From positions 62,001 through 126,000 of the forward strand of contig NZ_AJTN02000230.1 in NCBI RefSeq assembly GCF_000305495.1: a DNA stretch of 64,000 bases, given 5' to 3'. The stretch's first letter is position 1. Every line of letters begins with the position of its first letter. The position numbers were made by a program, and so were the translations under genes. Shown here piece after piece: positions 7,432-15,561 of the stretch. The DNA comes from Peribacillus psychrosaccharolyticus ATCC 23296 (lineage in GTDB: Bacteria; Bacillota; Bacilli; Bacillales; DSM-1321). Under the pieces are notes generated by a model. That model saw nothing but the letters and a program-made list of their open reading frames with translations, was not told the origin of the DNA and made no database searches.

Positions 7432-8979
7432 CTAGTTAGTAAACAAAAGGGCATCTCCAACAGGTCGTTCCCCAGTTGAATCGGAAGGATGATTAACGAT
7501 GCTCCCATTAATGACCATCGTGGTTGAACCGCCGCCATCTAAATTGAGTGCATCTTTTGCACCGAGTGATTTCATTAACATGGCGCTCTCTTGGAAACTG
7601 AGTCCGACACTGATTTGTGGATTTCGGCCATCTACAGCGACTAGAAGAATGGTTCCATCTGGTTTACTTCCTGCTAGGGTTCGCGGATTACGATTAATTC
7701 CAAAACGGTAGAAGAAGTCATGACTCCAATTGAAGCCTTCTCGATCAGCGTCGATGAAAAATTGATTGTTTTTCAACAGCAACGGGCCGCCATTTACGAC
7801 TGAAGTCTTTGGTGTGAGTGATAAAGTTTGATGGTCAGACTGAATATGTGTCTGCGTCATTACTTTCATCCCAACAGCAGCATGGGTCCTCAGCCACGCT
7901 GCCGCTTCTCCGGTCCCACTAAGTACTGATCCATTTCGAGGAATGATATGACCTTGAAACTCATCCTGCACAATTACCTCTCCTTGTTCATTTAAAACAA
8001 CCTCAACACCATTTCCTACCGGAGTGACAGTATCAAAAATCGGCTTATAAAGAATGAGTTCACTATCTGAACGGCAGGTTACGTCGTGCGTTGGTAAAGG
8101 ATTAGCCAGGTTGCCGCAGGATCTAATCAAACCACTAACGCGGTTCATTCCATCCACGTCTCGTTGAAAACCATCAGAGGATTTTATTTGTACTTGAGTA
8201 GATAATACAGAAACATCTGTTTTTCGTTCAGATAAACTGAATCCTGAACGGTGATTTATGCTTTCACTAAGTAATTCACCGTTGATGATGGAAATGCCGG
8301 CTAGGTCGCCAGGTGTTCCATCACTATTTTTTGTTACGAAGTAACCTCCATTTATGGCAGCGATTGCATTTGAACGTGCAGCCATACTTGAGACTGTTTC
8401 TTTTCCATTAACTTGTCCATTCGCTAATGTAGTAAGTAAGTGGCTTGCCGCTTTTTGTTCAATTTCTAAAATATGTACCATCCAAGGACCGGTTGTTTCA
8501 GTACTTGATCCATCAAAGCCATTATAAATAATCTTCCCTGAAAAACCTTTTGCTGATAGCTGTTTGTTGATTAATTCAGCATCTGCTTCATTTGTATAAT
8601 TTCCTGAGCGGACACTATATCCGATAATGTCTTCAGGAATGTCATTGAATGGATCGTTTTGAATAGGGAGAATGGAGAAGGTGAAGTCGTTATTTGCTAG
8701 TTTATGCAGCAGGTCCTGAGCGGCCGCCTGATTGTCAAAAAAACCAACTTCGACCGTATATTGATTAGATGCATGACCTCGTTCGATTTTCGTATAAGTT
8801 AACCCTGGTGAGAGTTTTTGAATAACCCATTTTTCATTTAAGTTCGGATTTCCGAGCGGCAGTTCATTTTTTTGATATCTTTCCTGTGTTCCTTTCGCAT
8901 GAATATCAGAAGGATAAAAAAACAGTAAGAATAGGGAACTAAAAATCAGAATCCGGTAGACAGGTATATTTCTTTGCAC
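7432..8979 (-). CDS. Secreted SPOR and phosphodiester glycosidase (NAGPA-like) domain protein
   Basis: This 515-residue protein has an N-terminal signal peptide (hydrophobic ILIFSSLFLLFFY after a basic start, ending near residue 28). Next come one or two SPOR-like peptidoglycan-binding repeats at about 65-160, recognised by QYTVEVGFFDNQAAAQDLL and IGYSVRSGNYTNEADAEL. The rest is a phosphodiester glycosidase domain from about 165 to the end, with AINGGYFV, VVNGGPLLL, ALNLDGGGSTTMV and GERPVGDALLF. Proteins of this family remove sugars linked through phosphodiesters. The SPOR repeats imply action at the cell wall, perhaps on glycosylated or phosphate-linked wall polymers; the substrate is unknown. 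It is monocistronic. Confidence 0.87.
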   Translation of the reverse strand: MQRNIPVYRILIFSSLFLLFFYPSDIHAKGTQERYQKNELPLGNPNLNEKWVIQKLSPGLTYTKIERGHASNQYTVEVGFFDNQAAAQDLLHKLANNDFTFSILPIQNDPFNDIPEDIIGYSVRSGNYTNEADAELINKQLSAKGFSGKIIYNGFDGSSTETTGPWMVHILEIEQKAASHLLTTLANGQVNGKETVSSMAARSNAIAAINGGYFVTKNSDGTPGDLAGISIINGELLSESINHRSGFSLSERKTDVSVLSTQVQIKSSDGFQRDVDGMNRVSGLIRSCGNLANPLPTHDVTCRSDSELILYKPIFDTVTPVGNGVEVVLNEQGEVIVQDEFQGHIIPRNGSVLSGTGEAAAWLRTHAAVGMKVMTQTHIQSDHQTLSLTPKTSVVNGGPLLLKNNQFFIDADREGFNWSHDFFYRFGINRNPRTLAGSKPDGTILLVAVDGRNPQISVGLSFQESAMLMKSLGAKDALNLDGGGSTTMVINGSIVNHPSDSTGERPVGDALLFTN

Positions 8980-9175
8980 TAAGTAACCACCCTTTGATTT
9001 TTGTCATTTATTGTCATACAATAACATTAAATGGGAATTAAAAACAGGATATATTTTACTATAGATTGTCCTTTTCTTGAGATTTGTAATAGATGAAATA
9101 GAAATACTTTCTGCTCAGCTTATATAGGTGGTACTATGAAGGGAATTAAAGTTGAGAAATATTGGAGGAGATTGA

Positions 9176-9745
9176 ATGGAAGCCATGGAAGCGATTTTAA
9201 CAAGAAGAAGTATTGGTAAGGTTAAGCCTGATCAGGTACCAGTTGAAATGATTGAACAAATTTTAACGGCTGGGATTCATGCACCTAATCATCGTCGGAC
9301 CAATCCTTGGCGTTTTTTCGTCATGACGGGTGAAGGAAGAAATAAGCTAGGTAAGGTTCTAGGAGAAATTACACATGCAGAAAATGAAGGATTGCCTGCA
9401 GATGAATTGGCAGTCAAAGTAGATAAATCAAGCAAAAATCCATTAAGAGCACCAGTAGTCATTGCAGTTGGTGTAGAGCCGAGTGATAAGGAAAATGTTC
9501 TTTTAGCTGAGGAACATGCTGCGGTAAATAGTGCTGTGCAAAATATGCTGCTTGCTGCCCACTCTTTTGGATTAGGGGCTGTGTGGAGAACAGGGAATAT
9601 TTGCTACCATAAAAAGGTTGCTGAATTCTTCGGGTTATCGGAGAAGGGTGAAATTCTTGCTTTTGTTTACTTAGGCTACCCAGATATGGAACGGCGCGAA
9701 GCGAACAAACCAGATATAAACTCGTTTACAACATGGATTGACTAA
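9176..9745 (+). CDS. Nitroreductase family protein
   Basis: The 189-residue flavoprotein is of the FMN-dependent nitroreductase family. The N-terminal segment ILTRRSIGKVKPDQVP and the APNHRRTNPWRFFVMTG FMN-phosphate-binding stretch are typical, as are AAVNSAVQNMLLAAHSFGLGAVW and the C-terminal LGYPD. It should reduce nitro compounds, quinones or flavins with NAD(P)H; the physiological substrate is not known. TTGGAGGAG precedes ATG 9176. It is monocistronic and followed by two hairpins and then the dispersed repeat. Confidence 0.88.
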   Translation: MEAMEAILTRRSIGKVKPDQVPVEMIEQILTAGIHAPNHRRTNPWRFFVMTGEGRNKLGKVLGEITHAENEGLPADELAVKVDKSSKNPLRAPVVIAVGVEPSDKENVLLAEEHAAVNSAVQNMLLAAHSFGLGAVWRTGNICYHKKVAEFFGLSEKGEILAFVYLGYPDMERREANKPDINSFTTWID

Positions 9746-9759
9746 TATCTTTACTTTTC

Positions 9760-9840
9760 GAAAAATCCCGATGTAAAAATCGGGATTTCAGTTTGTAGCC
9801 AAAAGAGGTGCGGAATGGTTCATTCCGTACCTCTTTTGGC
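9760..9840 (+). terminator. Tandem hairpin terminators after the nitroreductase gene
   Basis: The first stem is AATCCCGAT with ATCGGGATT (9763-9788). The second is a long stem, GCCAAAAGAGGT with ACCTCTTTTGGC, at 9799-9840. The second leads into the dispersed repeat, where the other copy (26268-26309) carries a hairpin of different sequence at the same place. Confidence 0.75.
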
Positions 9841-9883
9841 ATTTTAACACGTTTCATGGAATTTTCCCTGCTTATCAAGGCAA

Positions 9884-10057
9884 CTAAGTCTCTAATAGTA
9901 CTGTTTTCCCTCTTTTAATTCTATCTGCTTTCAGGATCACTTGAATAATCTTTGATTCTTCCTGTTCGAATTGATATGTCGGAAAGAGTTTTTTTCGAAA
10001 TTCCCCCGATATGAATGGACCTCCTTCTAAATCTGCTCTAGGTAGCACGTGTTCCAT
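9884..10057 (-). other. 57-codon reading frame inside repeat copy A, coding status uncertain
   Basis: On the minus strand the repeat holds an ATG-started frame of 57 codons (starting MEHVLPRADLEGG, with RKKLFPTYQFEQEESKII in the middle, ending KTVLLET). No convincing ribosome site precedes it. In copy B the homologous stretch keeps the same frame over about 35 codons with mainly conservative changes (for example FRKKLFPT to LRRKLFPT) but is frameshifted before that stretch and stops early. It may be the remains of a mobile-element gene or a real small protein. I do not recognise the peptide. Confidence 0.35.
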
Positions 10058-10255
10058 TTGAGCGTCGGACTAAAATCCAAATTAAATTTAGAAAGACCGT
10101 TGATTGAAGTATTGGCGTGAAGATTCCTGCGGGAACAGCGGGACAGGTGAGACCCCGCAGGAGCGTAAGCATTGATGCGGCTCACCGCCCGCCCGCGGAA
10201 AGCGAAACGCCTGGAATGGAAATCAACAACCGCATTATAAAAATAAAAAGAAGAC

Positions 10256-10299
10256 TGTAGACAAACTCGATTTCCACCCGAGTTTGTCTACATTTTTTT
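10256..10299 (+). terminator. Hairpin terminator ending repeat copy A
   Basis: TGTAGACAAACTCG pairs with CGAGTTTGTCTACA and a run of eight or more Ts follows. The same hairpin ends copy B. Confidence 0.8.
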
Positions 10300-10413
10300 T
10301 GTTATTTTTGAGAGTAAAAAATAAAATAATTACACAATATAACTTTATGTGGATATTAAGGTTATATAAGGTAAAAGAAGTCACCAGCTGAACTTGCGAT
10401 TGAGGAGGAAGAC

Positions 10414-11469
10414 ATGAGTAAACAAAAACAATTGGCATTAAGAAAAACGGTTGCACCTTTTGAAGGATCTAGTATCAAAGATAGTATCAAACAATTAATC
10501 AATACAATTCCACCCTTTTTCTTATCTTGGTATGCAGCGTATCTAAGTTTAGCTGTTTCTTATTGGTTGACCCTTATTTGCGCCGTCATTACAGCAGGAT
10601 TTGTAATCAGGGTCTTTATCATTTTCCATGATTGCTGTCATCAATCGTTCTTGAAAAGTAAAAAATGGAATAAAGTCTTGGGTACTATTTCTGGAATCAT
10701 CACCCTTTTTCCATATGAAAAGTGGAAACGTGAGCATTCCATTCATCATGCTACCAGCAGCAATTTGAACAAAAGAGGAACAGGTGATATCTGGATCTTA
10801 ACCGTTGACGAATATATCGCTTCTTCTTTTTGGCAGCGTCTTGTCTATCGAATGTATCGAAATCCAATCGTCATGTTTGGAATTGGACCATTTTATCTCT
10901 TTTTAATAAGTAATCGCTTAAACCGTAAAGGTGCAAGAGGAAAAGAACGTATGAACACGTATTTTATTAACCTATCCGTACTTGTAATTTACGGATTATT
11001 AGCCTGGACAATTGGATGGCAGGACTTTCTATTAGTTCAAGCGCCTATTGTATTTATCGCAGGGTCACTTGGAATTTGGTTGTTTTATGTTCAACACCAG
11101 TTTGAAGACTCGTACTTTGAGGACGAAGAACAGTGGGATTACCTCAAAGCCGCAATCGATGGCAGTTCCTATTATAAACTTCCAAAAGTATTACAATGGA
11201 TTACAGGAAATATTGGCTTCCATCACGTTCATCATCTAAGTCCCAAAGTACCCAACTACAATCTTGAAAAAGTTCACGAAGCATCACCGCCGCTTCAGGA
11301 TGCAACAACCATAACGATCAGTTCAAGTCTAAGAGCCCTTCGCTTCCGCTTATGGGATGGCGAAAATAAAACATTCGTCAGCTTCAAGGAAATCAAATCA
11401 AGGATCAGCGAAGCCAAAGCAGAGATGAGACAAAACAATACAGCCTCGCACATCCAAGAAAATAAATAA
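10414..11469 (+). CDS. des: Membrane phospholipid fatty-acid desaturase Des
   Basis: The 351-residue integral membrane desaturase has four or more hydrophobic segments and all three iron-binding histidine boxes: HDCCH at 72-76, HSIHH at 108-112 and HHVHH at 270-274. In B. subtilis, Des inserts a delta-5 double bond into membrane phospholipid acyl chains to restore fluidity after cold shock. The downstream pair desK-desR is the matching thermosensor system, so the locus is the complete pathway. The start has GAGGAGG upstream. The promoter and DesR operator should lie in the 115 bp between repeat A and the start; I cannot point to the exact site. A terminator follows, so desKR has its own promoter. 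Confidence 0.93.
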   Translation: MSKQKQLALRKTVAPFEGSSIKDSIKQLINTIPPFFLSWYAAYLSLAVSYWLTLICAVITAGFVIRVFIIFHDCCHQSFLKSKKWNKVLGTISGIITLFPYEKWKREHSIHHATSSNLNKRGTGDIWILTVDEYIASSFWQRLVYRMYRNPIVMFGIGPFYLFLISNRLNRKGARGKERMNTYFINLSVLVIYGLLAWTIGWQDFLLVQAPIVFIAGSLGIWLFYVQHQFEDSYFEDEEQWDYLKAAIDGSSYYKLPKVLQWITGNIGFHHVHHLSPKVPNYNLEKVHEASPPLQDATTITISSSLRALRFRLWDGENKTFVSFKEIKSRISEAKAEMRQNNTASHIQENK

Positions 11470-11475
11470 CCACCC

Positions 11476-11511
11476 AAAAACCATTCAATTTACACCTGAA
11501 TGGTTTTTTGA
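11476..11511 (+). terminator. Terminator of des
   Basis: AAAAACCATTCA pairs with TGAATGGTTTTT around a 9-base loop, with a T-tail. Confidence 0.88.
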
Positions 11512-11521
11512 TAAATTTAAA

Positions 11522-11684
11522 CAAGAAAAGCAGAAGCCCCCGTTCAGCTCACAAAGGAAAAAGGGAGGGACCCGAAAGGCGTTTTTTGCCTTTTGAGGGC
11601 ACTCATCTTTTCCAAAGTGAGTTGGGGGAAGAGCTAGACAATAAGAAAAGCAGAATTCCCCCGTTCAGCTCACAAAGGAAAAAT
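11522..11684. repeat. Direct repeat and large imperfect hairpin between des and desK
   Basis: A unit of about 40 bp containing AAGAAAAGCAGAA and CCCCGTTCAGCTCACAAAGG occurs at 11522-11563 and again 121 bp later at 11643-11684. Between them the sequence can fold: CCCCC-(gttcag)-CTCAC-aaa-GGAAAA pairs with TTTTCC-aaa-GTGAG-tt-GGGGG (about 11536-11634), with a small inner AAAGGC/GCCTTT hairpin. No convincing gene is present in the des-desK gap. Confidence 0.65.
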
Positions 11685-11719
11685 CACTATACCCTTTGGG
11701 GTATTTTAATGCAACGAGG

Positions 11720-11824
11720 CGGGAATAACACCTGCTCAGACGGGATTAAGCCTATTCGAGACGGGATTACCTCATAACCACACGGGAATAAGCGTTTCTG
11801 AGACAGGAATACCTCCGTTCAAAT
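11720..11824. repeat. Five tandem 21-bp repeats upstream of desK
   Basis: CGGGAATAA or CGGGATTA cores begin at 11720, 11741, 11762 and 11783, with a degenerate fifth copy (CAGGAATAC) at 11804. The spacing is exactly 21 bp. The first nine or so bases of each unit are conserved and the rest varies, often ending in GAGA or CAGA. A 21-bp period equals two turns of DNA. Confidence 0.75.
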
Positions 11825-11886
11825 TCCCCGTTTGATAAACATGATGGCTATATGTTATCTATTCGTTACTATTGAAGGGAGTTATT

Positions 11887-13014
11887 ATGGCAAATTGGTT
11901 TCATATTTTTCCGAAGAGAACGGGCCTGAGTCCTTATGTATGGCTGATTTTTTGTATTCTTCCTTTTTATTTTATTTTTAAGTCGTCTTCGGTACTTGAA
12001 ACGATTTATGGTATTTTATTAGTCATTTTATTTTTTACTTCATATGGTCTTTCTTATGTGTCGAAGGGGTGGCCGGTTTATGTTTGGGTCAGCTTTCAGA
12101 TCGTAATTAGTATTGCGATGACTAGTTTGTTTGGATATATTTACTTTTCGCTGTTTTTAGCCTTCTTTATTGGGAATATTCGTAATAAGATTGGTTTTTT
12201 CACGTTGTATTCGATCAATTTAGTCAGTGTAATTGTTACGATTAATATTGGTTTTCTAACGAAAAACCCGATTTTTTTTACACAGTCTCCGTTTATTCTG
12301 ATTAGTGTTTTTGCGGTGATTTTGCTGCCTTTTACTACATACAATCGCAATAAACACGAGTTACTGGAAGAAAAATTAGAAGATGTTAATAAGCGTATTT
12401 CGGAATTGGTCAAGCTTGAGGAGCGTCAAAGGATTGCACGTGATCTTCATGATACACTTGGTCAAAAGCTTTCACTCATAGGGTTAAAGAGTGACTTGGC
12501 GGGTAAGCTGCTCTCGAGAAATGTGGATGCTGCTCAAGATGAAATTAATGATATTCGACAGACGGCAAGAGCTGCCTTGAAAGAGGTACGTGAGATGGTT
12601 TCTGACATGCGCGGGACTCGTCTAGAAGAAGAAGTCATTCATGTTAAACAAATTTTACAAGCAGCAAGCATTGATTTTCAAATGAAGGGGAATGTTCACT
12701 TAGAAAATACGCCTTTATTGGTCGAAAATGTATTAAGCATGTGTTTGAAAGAAGCTGTAACCAATATTGTGAAACATAGCCAAGCGTCTTGTTGTACGTT
12801 AATTATTAATCAATCTTCAAAAGAGGTGCATTTGAAAATTGTAGATAATGGTGTTGGGCTATCTAATAAGGTCAAGTTAACGAAAGGAAACGGACTATTA
12901 GGAATGAAAGAGCGCTTGGAATTTGTGAATGGAAATCTTGATATTCAAACGCAGGATGGTGCAACGATTAACATTACGGTTCCAAATGTTATTATGCAAT
13001 CTCGAACAGTATAG
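11887..13014 (+). CDS. desK: Thermosensor histidine kinase DesK
   Basis: The protein has 375 residues, with four or five membrane helices in the first 150 and a cytoplasmic HisKA_3/HATPase kinase after that. The coiled linker EEKLEDVNKRISELVKLEERQR leads into the phospho-acceptor His188 in ARDLHDTLGQKLS, the same residue number as in B. subtilis DesK. The ATP-binding N-box (ACLKEAVTNIVKHS-like, CLKEAVTNIVKHSQ) and G-box (GNGLLGMKERL) are intact. DesK senses membrane thickening in the cold and phosphorylates DesR. The start is ATG 11887 (AAGGGAG just upstream); an in-frame TTG at 11872 has no ribosome site. desR follows after 11 bp. Confidence 0.93.
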   Translation: MANWFHIFPKRTGLSPYVWLIFCILPFYFIFKSSSVLETIYGILLVILFFTSYGLSYVSKGWPVYVWVSFQIVISIAMTSLFGYIYFSLFLAFFIGNIRNKIGFFTLYSINLVSVIVTINIGFLTKNPIFFTQSPFILISVFAVILLPFTTYNRNKHELLEEKLEDVNKRISELVKLEERQRIARDLHDTLGQKLSLIGLKSDLAGKLLSRNVDAAQDEINDIRQTARAALKEVREMVSDMRGTRLEEEVIHVKQILQAASIDFQMKGNVHLENTPLLVENVLSMCLKEAVTNIVKHSQASCCTLIINQSSKEVHLKIVDNGVGLSNKVKLTKGNGLLGMKERLEFVNGNLDIQTQDGATINITVPNVIMQSRTV

Positions 13015-13025
13015 GAGGGGAAAAT

Positions 13026-13625
13026 GTGATTCGAATCGTAATTGCGGAAGATCAGCAGATGCTGCTTGGAGCGATGGGTGCACTTCTTGATTTAGAGGAG
13101 GATATGGAAGTGGTCGGAAAAGCAAAAAATGGCGAAGAAGCTCTAGAGTTGGTAAGAGAGCATCAACCAGATATTTGCATTACGGATATTGAAATGCCGA
13201 TAAAAAATGGCATCGATGTGGCAGAAGCGTTAAAGAATAGTTCGTGTAAAGTTCTAATTCTTACAACTTTTGCCCGTTCAGGTTATTTTGAACGTGCTCG
13301 TAAAGCTGAAGTAGGCGGGTATTTATTAAAGGATAGTCCGAGTGAGGAGCTGGCGGCTTCAATTCGAATGATTATCAATGGAAGAAGAATATATGCACCT
13401 GAGTTGATGGATGTTGCCTACGAGGAGGTTAATCCACTAACAGATCGGGAAAAGCAGGTTCTCCAACTGATAGCTGATGGAAAGAACACAAAGGAAATTG
13501 CCAGTAATTTATATCTTACCAATGGAACGGTTCGTAATTATATTTCCATCATTCTTGATAAACTAGATGTAAGCAACCGAATTGAAGCCATTAAACGATC
13601 ACAGGAAAAGGGATGGTTTAAATAG
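13026..13625 (+). CDS. desR: Response regulator DesR
   Basis: The 199-residue NarL/FixJ-type regulator has a receiver domain at 1-120 with phospho-acceptor Asp54 (DICITDIEMPIKNG) and a LuxR-type helix-turn-helix at about 135-195 (LTDREKQVLQLIADGKNTKEIA). Phosphorylated DesR activates des. Start is GTG 13026 after AGGAGGGG (13013-13020); an ATG at 13024 is out of frame and hits a stop at once. It is cotranscribed with desK. Confidence 0.93.
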   Translation: MIRIVIAEDQQMLLGAMGALLDLEEDMEVVGKAKNGEEALELVREHQPDICITDIEMPIKNGIDVAEALKNSSCKVLILTTFARSGYFERARKAEVGGYLLKDSPSEELAASIRMIINGRRIYAPELMDVAYEEVNPLTDREKQVLQLIADGKNTKEIASNLYLTNGTVRNYISIILDKLDVSNRIEAIKRSQEKGWFK

Positions 13626-13716
13626 ACGTATGCTTCAAGGCGGAAATATTGAATCCTTTTCCATGCAGGGATATAATCTTATCATTAAGAAACAGTAGAT
13701 TAGAAGGAGTGATCGT

Positions 13717-14433
13717 ATGCAAGAAATTCAAGGAAAAACAGCACTGATTACAGGAGCTGGACGGGGAATTGGTCGTGCAACAGCTATCGCTTTTGCAAAA
13801 GAAGGCATTAATGTTGGACTTGTTGGCCGGACAATAGAAAATCTTGAAAAAGTTGCGGCAGAACTAAAGCCATTTGGCGTAAAGGTTGCCATTGCAGCGG
13901 CTAACGTTGCTAATAATGCTGAAGTCATTGAAGCGGTTGATCAGATTAAAGCGGAATTAGGAGCAATTGATATTCTGATTAACAATGCAGGAATCGGAAA
14001 GTTCGGCAGCTTTCTTGAACTATCTCCAGAAGAATTTGAGAATATCGTTCAGGTAAACCTAATGGGAACCTATTATGTAACAAGAGCTGTCTTACCAGAG
14101 ATGATTGAGCAGAAATCTGGAGATATAATTAATATTTCTTCAACTGCTGGACAAAAAGGAGCACCTGTTACAAGTGCGTATAGTGCTTCTAAATTTGGTG
14201 TTTTAGGATTAACTGAATCGCTTATGCTCGAAGTAAGGAAGCATAATATTCGTGTTAGCGCCTTAACACCAAGTACAGTAGCTACTGATTTAGCAATTGA
14301 TACGAACCTGACAGATGGTAATCCAGATAAAGTTATGCAGCCAGAAGATCTTGCTGAGGTAATGGTTGCACAGTTAAAACTTCATCCTCGGATCCTTATG
14401 AAGTCAGCGGGCTTATGGTCAACTAATCCCTAA
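13717..14433 (+). CDS. SDR-family 3-ketoacyl-ACP reductase-like protein
   Basis: The 238-residue classical short-chain dehydrogenase has the Rossmann glycine motif [10 protein letters not shown] at about 12-21, NNAG at about 88-91 and the catalytic Ser/Tyr/Lys in [20 protein letters not shown]. It is annotated in relatives as a FabG-like reductase, but the true substrate is unknown and it is not in a fatty-acid synthesis operon here. AGAAGGAGTG precedes the ATG. It lies 91 bp after desR without an obvious terminator, so partial readthrough from desKR is possible. Confidence 0.85.
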   Translation: MQEIQGKTALITGAGRGIGRATAIAFAKEGINVGLVGRTIENLEKVAAELKPFGVKVAIAAANVANNAEVIEAVDQIKAELGAIDILINNAGIGKFGSFLELSPEEFENIVQVNLMGTYYVTRAVLPEMIEQKSGDIINISSTAGQKGAPVTSAYSASKFGVLGLTESLMLEVRKHNIRVSALTPSTVATDLAIDTNLTDGNPDKVMQPEDLAEVMVAQLKLHPRILMKSAGLWSTNP

Positions 14434-14445
14434 TAGCAAGTAAGA

Positions 14446-14480
14446 ATGGACCTGTCATTTTGACAGGTCTTTTTTTTGGG
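14446..14480 (+). terminator. Terminator of the SDR gene
   Basis: GACCTGTCA pairs with TGACAGGTC around a minimal loop, followed by eight Ts. Confidence 0.85.
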
Positions 14481-14560
14481 TGTTTTTTTCACATATTGTA
14501 TTTATTGGATATATTTGATAGATTATGTAGAAAGAGCTGAAATAGAAAAGGACGGAAAAT

Positions 14561-15520
14561 ATGGCGGGCAGCAGACAGAGTTCTAAAAATGGTAAAAGGA
14601 AAAGTAAAAGACGAAAGATTATAGTATCTGTGTTTCTTGTTTTCTTGCTTGTTTTACTGGGGGCAGCCTCCTATTTATATTATGAATATTCTCAGGCCTT
14701 AAAAAAAGCAGAAACGGATACAGATACGGCTGTTCCAACGGAAGAAATTGAGTTTAATGGAGTTGAAAATCCTCTTGGGAAAGTGAATGTTCTTCTGCTG
14801 GGAGTTGATGCTAGAGAAGGTGAAGAGGTTTCTCGGACGGATACCATTATGATTGCTCAGTATGATCCAGAAACGAAGAAGTCTAAACTTGTCTCTCTTA
14901 TGCGGGATAGTTATGTTGAAATACCTGGATATAAAAAACATAAACTAAACTCGGCCTTTACTTATGGCGGGACGGAACTGCTGAGACAGACGATATACGA
15001 GAATTTTGCTATTGATTTACAATATTATGCCTTAATTGATTTTAAAGGATTTACAAAGATGATTGATGCAGCTTTTCCTAATGGAATAGAAATTAATGTA
15101 GAAAAAGCTATGTCAAAAAATATTGGCGTAAAACTAAAGCCTGGTTTACAAGAACTGCACGGAAAAGAATTACTCGGTTATGTTAGATATCGTCATGATG
15201 CAGAAGGGGACTTTGGACGAGTGGAACGTCAGCAGAAGGTTATTAAACAGCTGACGAATGAAGTGGTTAGTATTAAGGGGGTAATGAAGTTACCGACTAT
15301 GATTGGAACCATTCAACCATACATTTCCACCAATATCGAACGGTCTTTATTATTATCAATCGGAACTGCGTTTCTTTCTAATGAAAATCGAAATCTTCAA
15401 ACGCTTAGAATTCCTCAAGACGGAACGTATCAAGACAAACGATATCCAGGGGCAGGACTTGTCCTGGATTTAGATATAGAAAAAAACAAAGCCGCTTTAC
15501 AAGATTTTTTAGGAAAGTAA
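14561..15520 (+). CDS. LytR-CpsA-Psr family wall-polymer ligase
   Basis: The 319-residue protein is a type II membrane protein: a very basic N-terminus, one transmembrane helix at about 26-46 (IIVSVFLVFLLVLLGAASYL) and an extracellular LCP domain from about 75. Domain hallmarks are VNVLLLGVDAREGEE, the arginine in SRTDTIMIAQYD, SLMRDSYVEIP, and the late YVRYRHDAEGDFGRVERQQ. LCP enzymes attach undecaprenyl-linked teichoic acids or other anionic polymers to peptidoglycan; B. subtilis has three partly redundant ones (TagT, TagU, TagV). Which one this equals is not clear by eye. It is monocistronic and converges on the GT2 gene. Confidence 0.9.
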   Translation: MAGSRQSSKNGKRKSKRRKIIVSVFLVFLLVLLGAASYLYYEYSQALKKAETDTDTAVPTEEIEFNGVENPLGKVNVLLLGVDAREGEEVSRTDTIMIAQYDPETKKSKLVSLMRDSYVEIPGYKKHKLNSAFTYGGTELLRQTIYENFAIDLQYYALIDFKGFTKMIDAAFPNGIEINVEKAMSKNIGVKLKPGLQELHGKELLGYVRYRHDAEGDFGRVERQQKVIKQLTNEVVSIKGVMKLPTMIGTIQPYISTNIERSLLLSIGTAFLSNENRNLQTLRIPQDGTYQDKRYPGAGLVLDLDIEKNKAALQDFLGK

Positions 15521-15521
15521 G

Positions 15522-15558
15522 ATTCCCCGCCGTAACCTTTTAATTTATGGCGGGGCTG
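15522..15558. terminator. Inverted repeat between the converging LCP and glycosyltransferase genes
   Basis: CCCCGCC and GGCGGGG pair across a 17-base AT-rich loop. There is no long T-run, so terminator function is probable but not certain. Confidence 0.5.
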
Positions 15559-15561
15559 TAG

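Larger units (their letters stand above)
9832..10299. repeat. Dispersed structured repeat, copy A
   Basis: This segment of about 460 bp is largely repeated at 26302-26770. It contains, in order, a conserved stretch that reads as a 57-codon frame on the minus strand (9884-10057), a GC-rich foldable core of 129 nt (10099-10227), and a hairpin terminator (10256-10299). In the core the outer GTTGATT/AATCAAC ends pair. An inner hairpin pairs TCCTGCGGG with CCCGCAGGA, and GGTGAG can pair with CTCACC. The core type is familiar to me from intergenic regions of many Bacillaceae genomes, but I know of no assigned function. Confidence 0.85.

Noticed and set aside
11508-11777. 89-codon frame in the des-desK gap
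   Set aside because: It runs through direct repeats, a hairpin and the 21-bp array; no ribosome site, and its composition follows the repeats.
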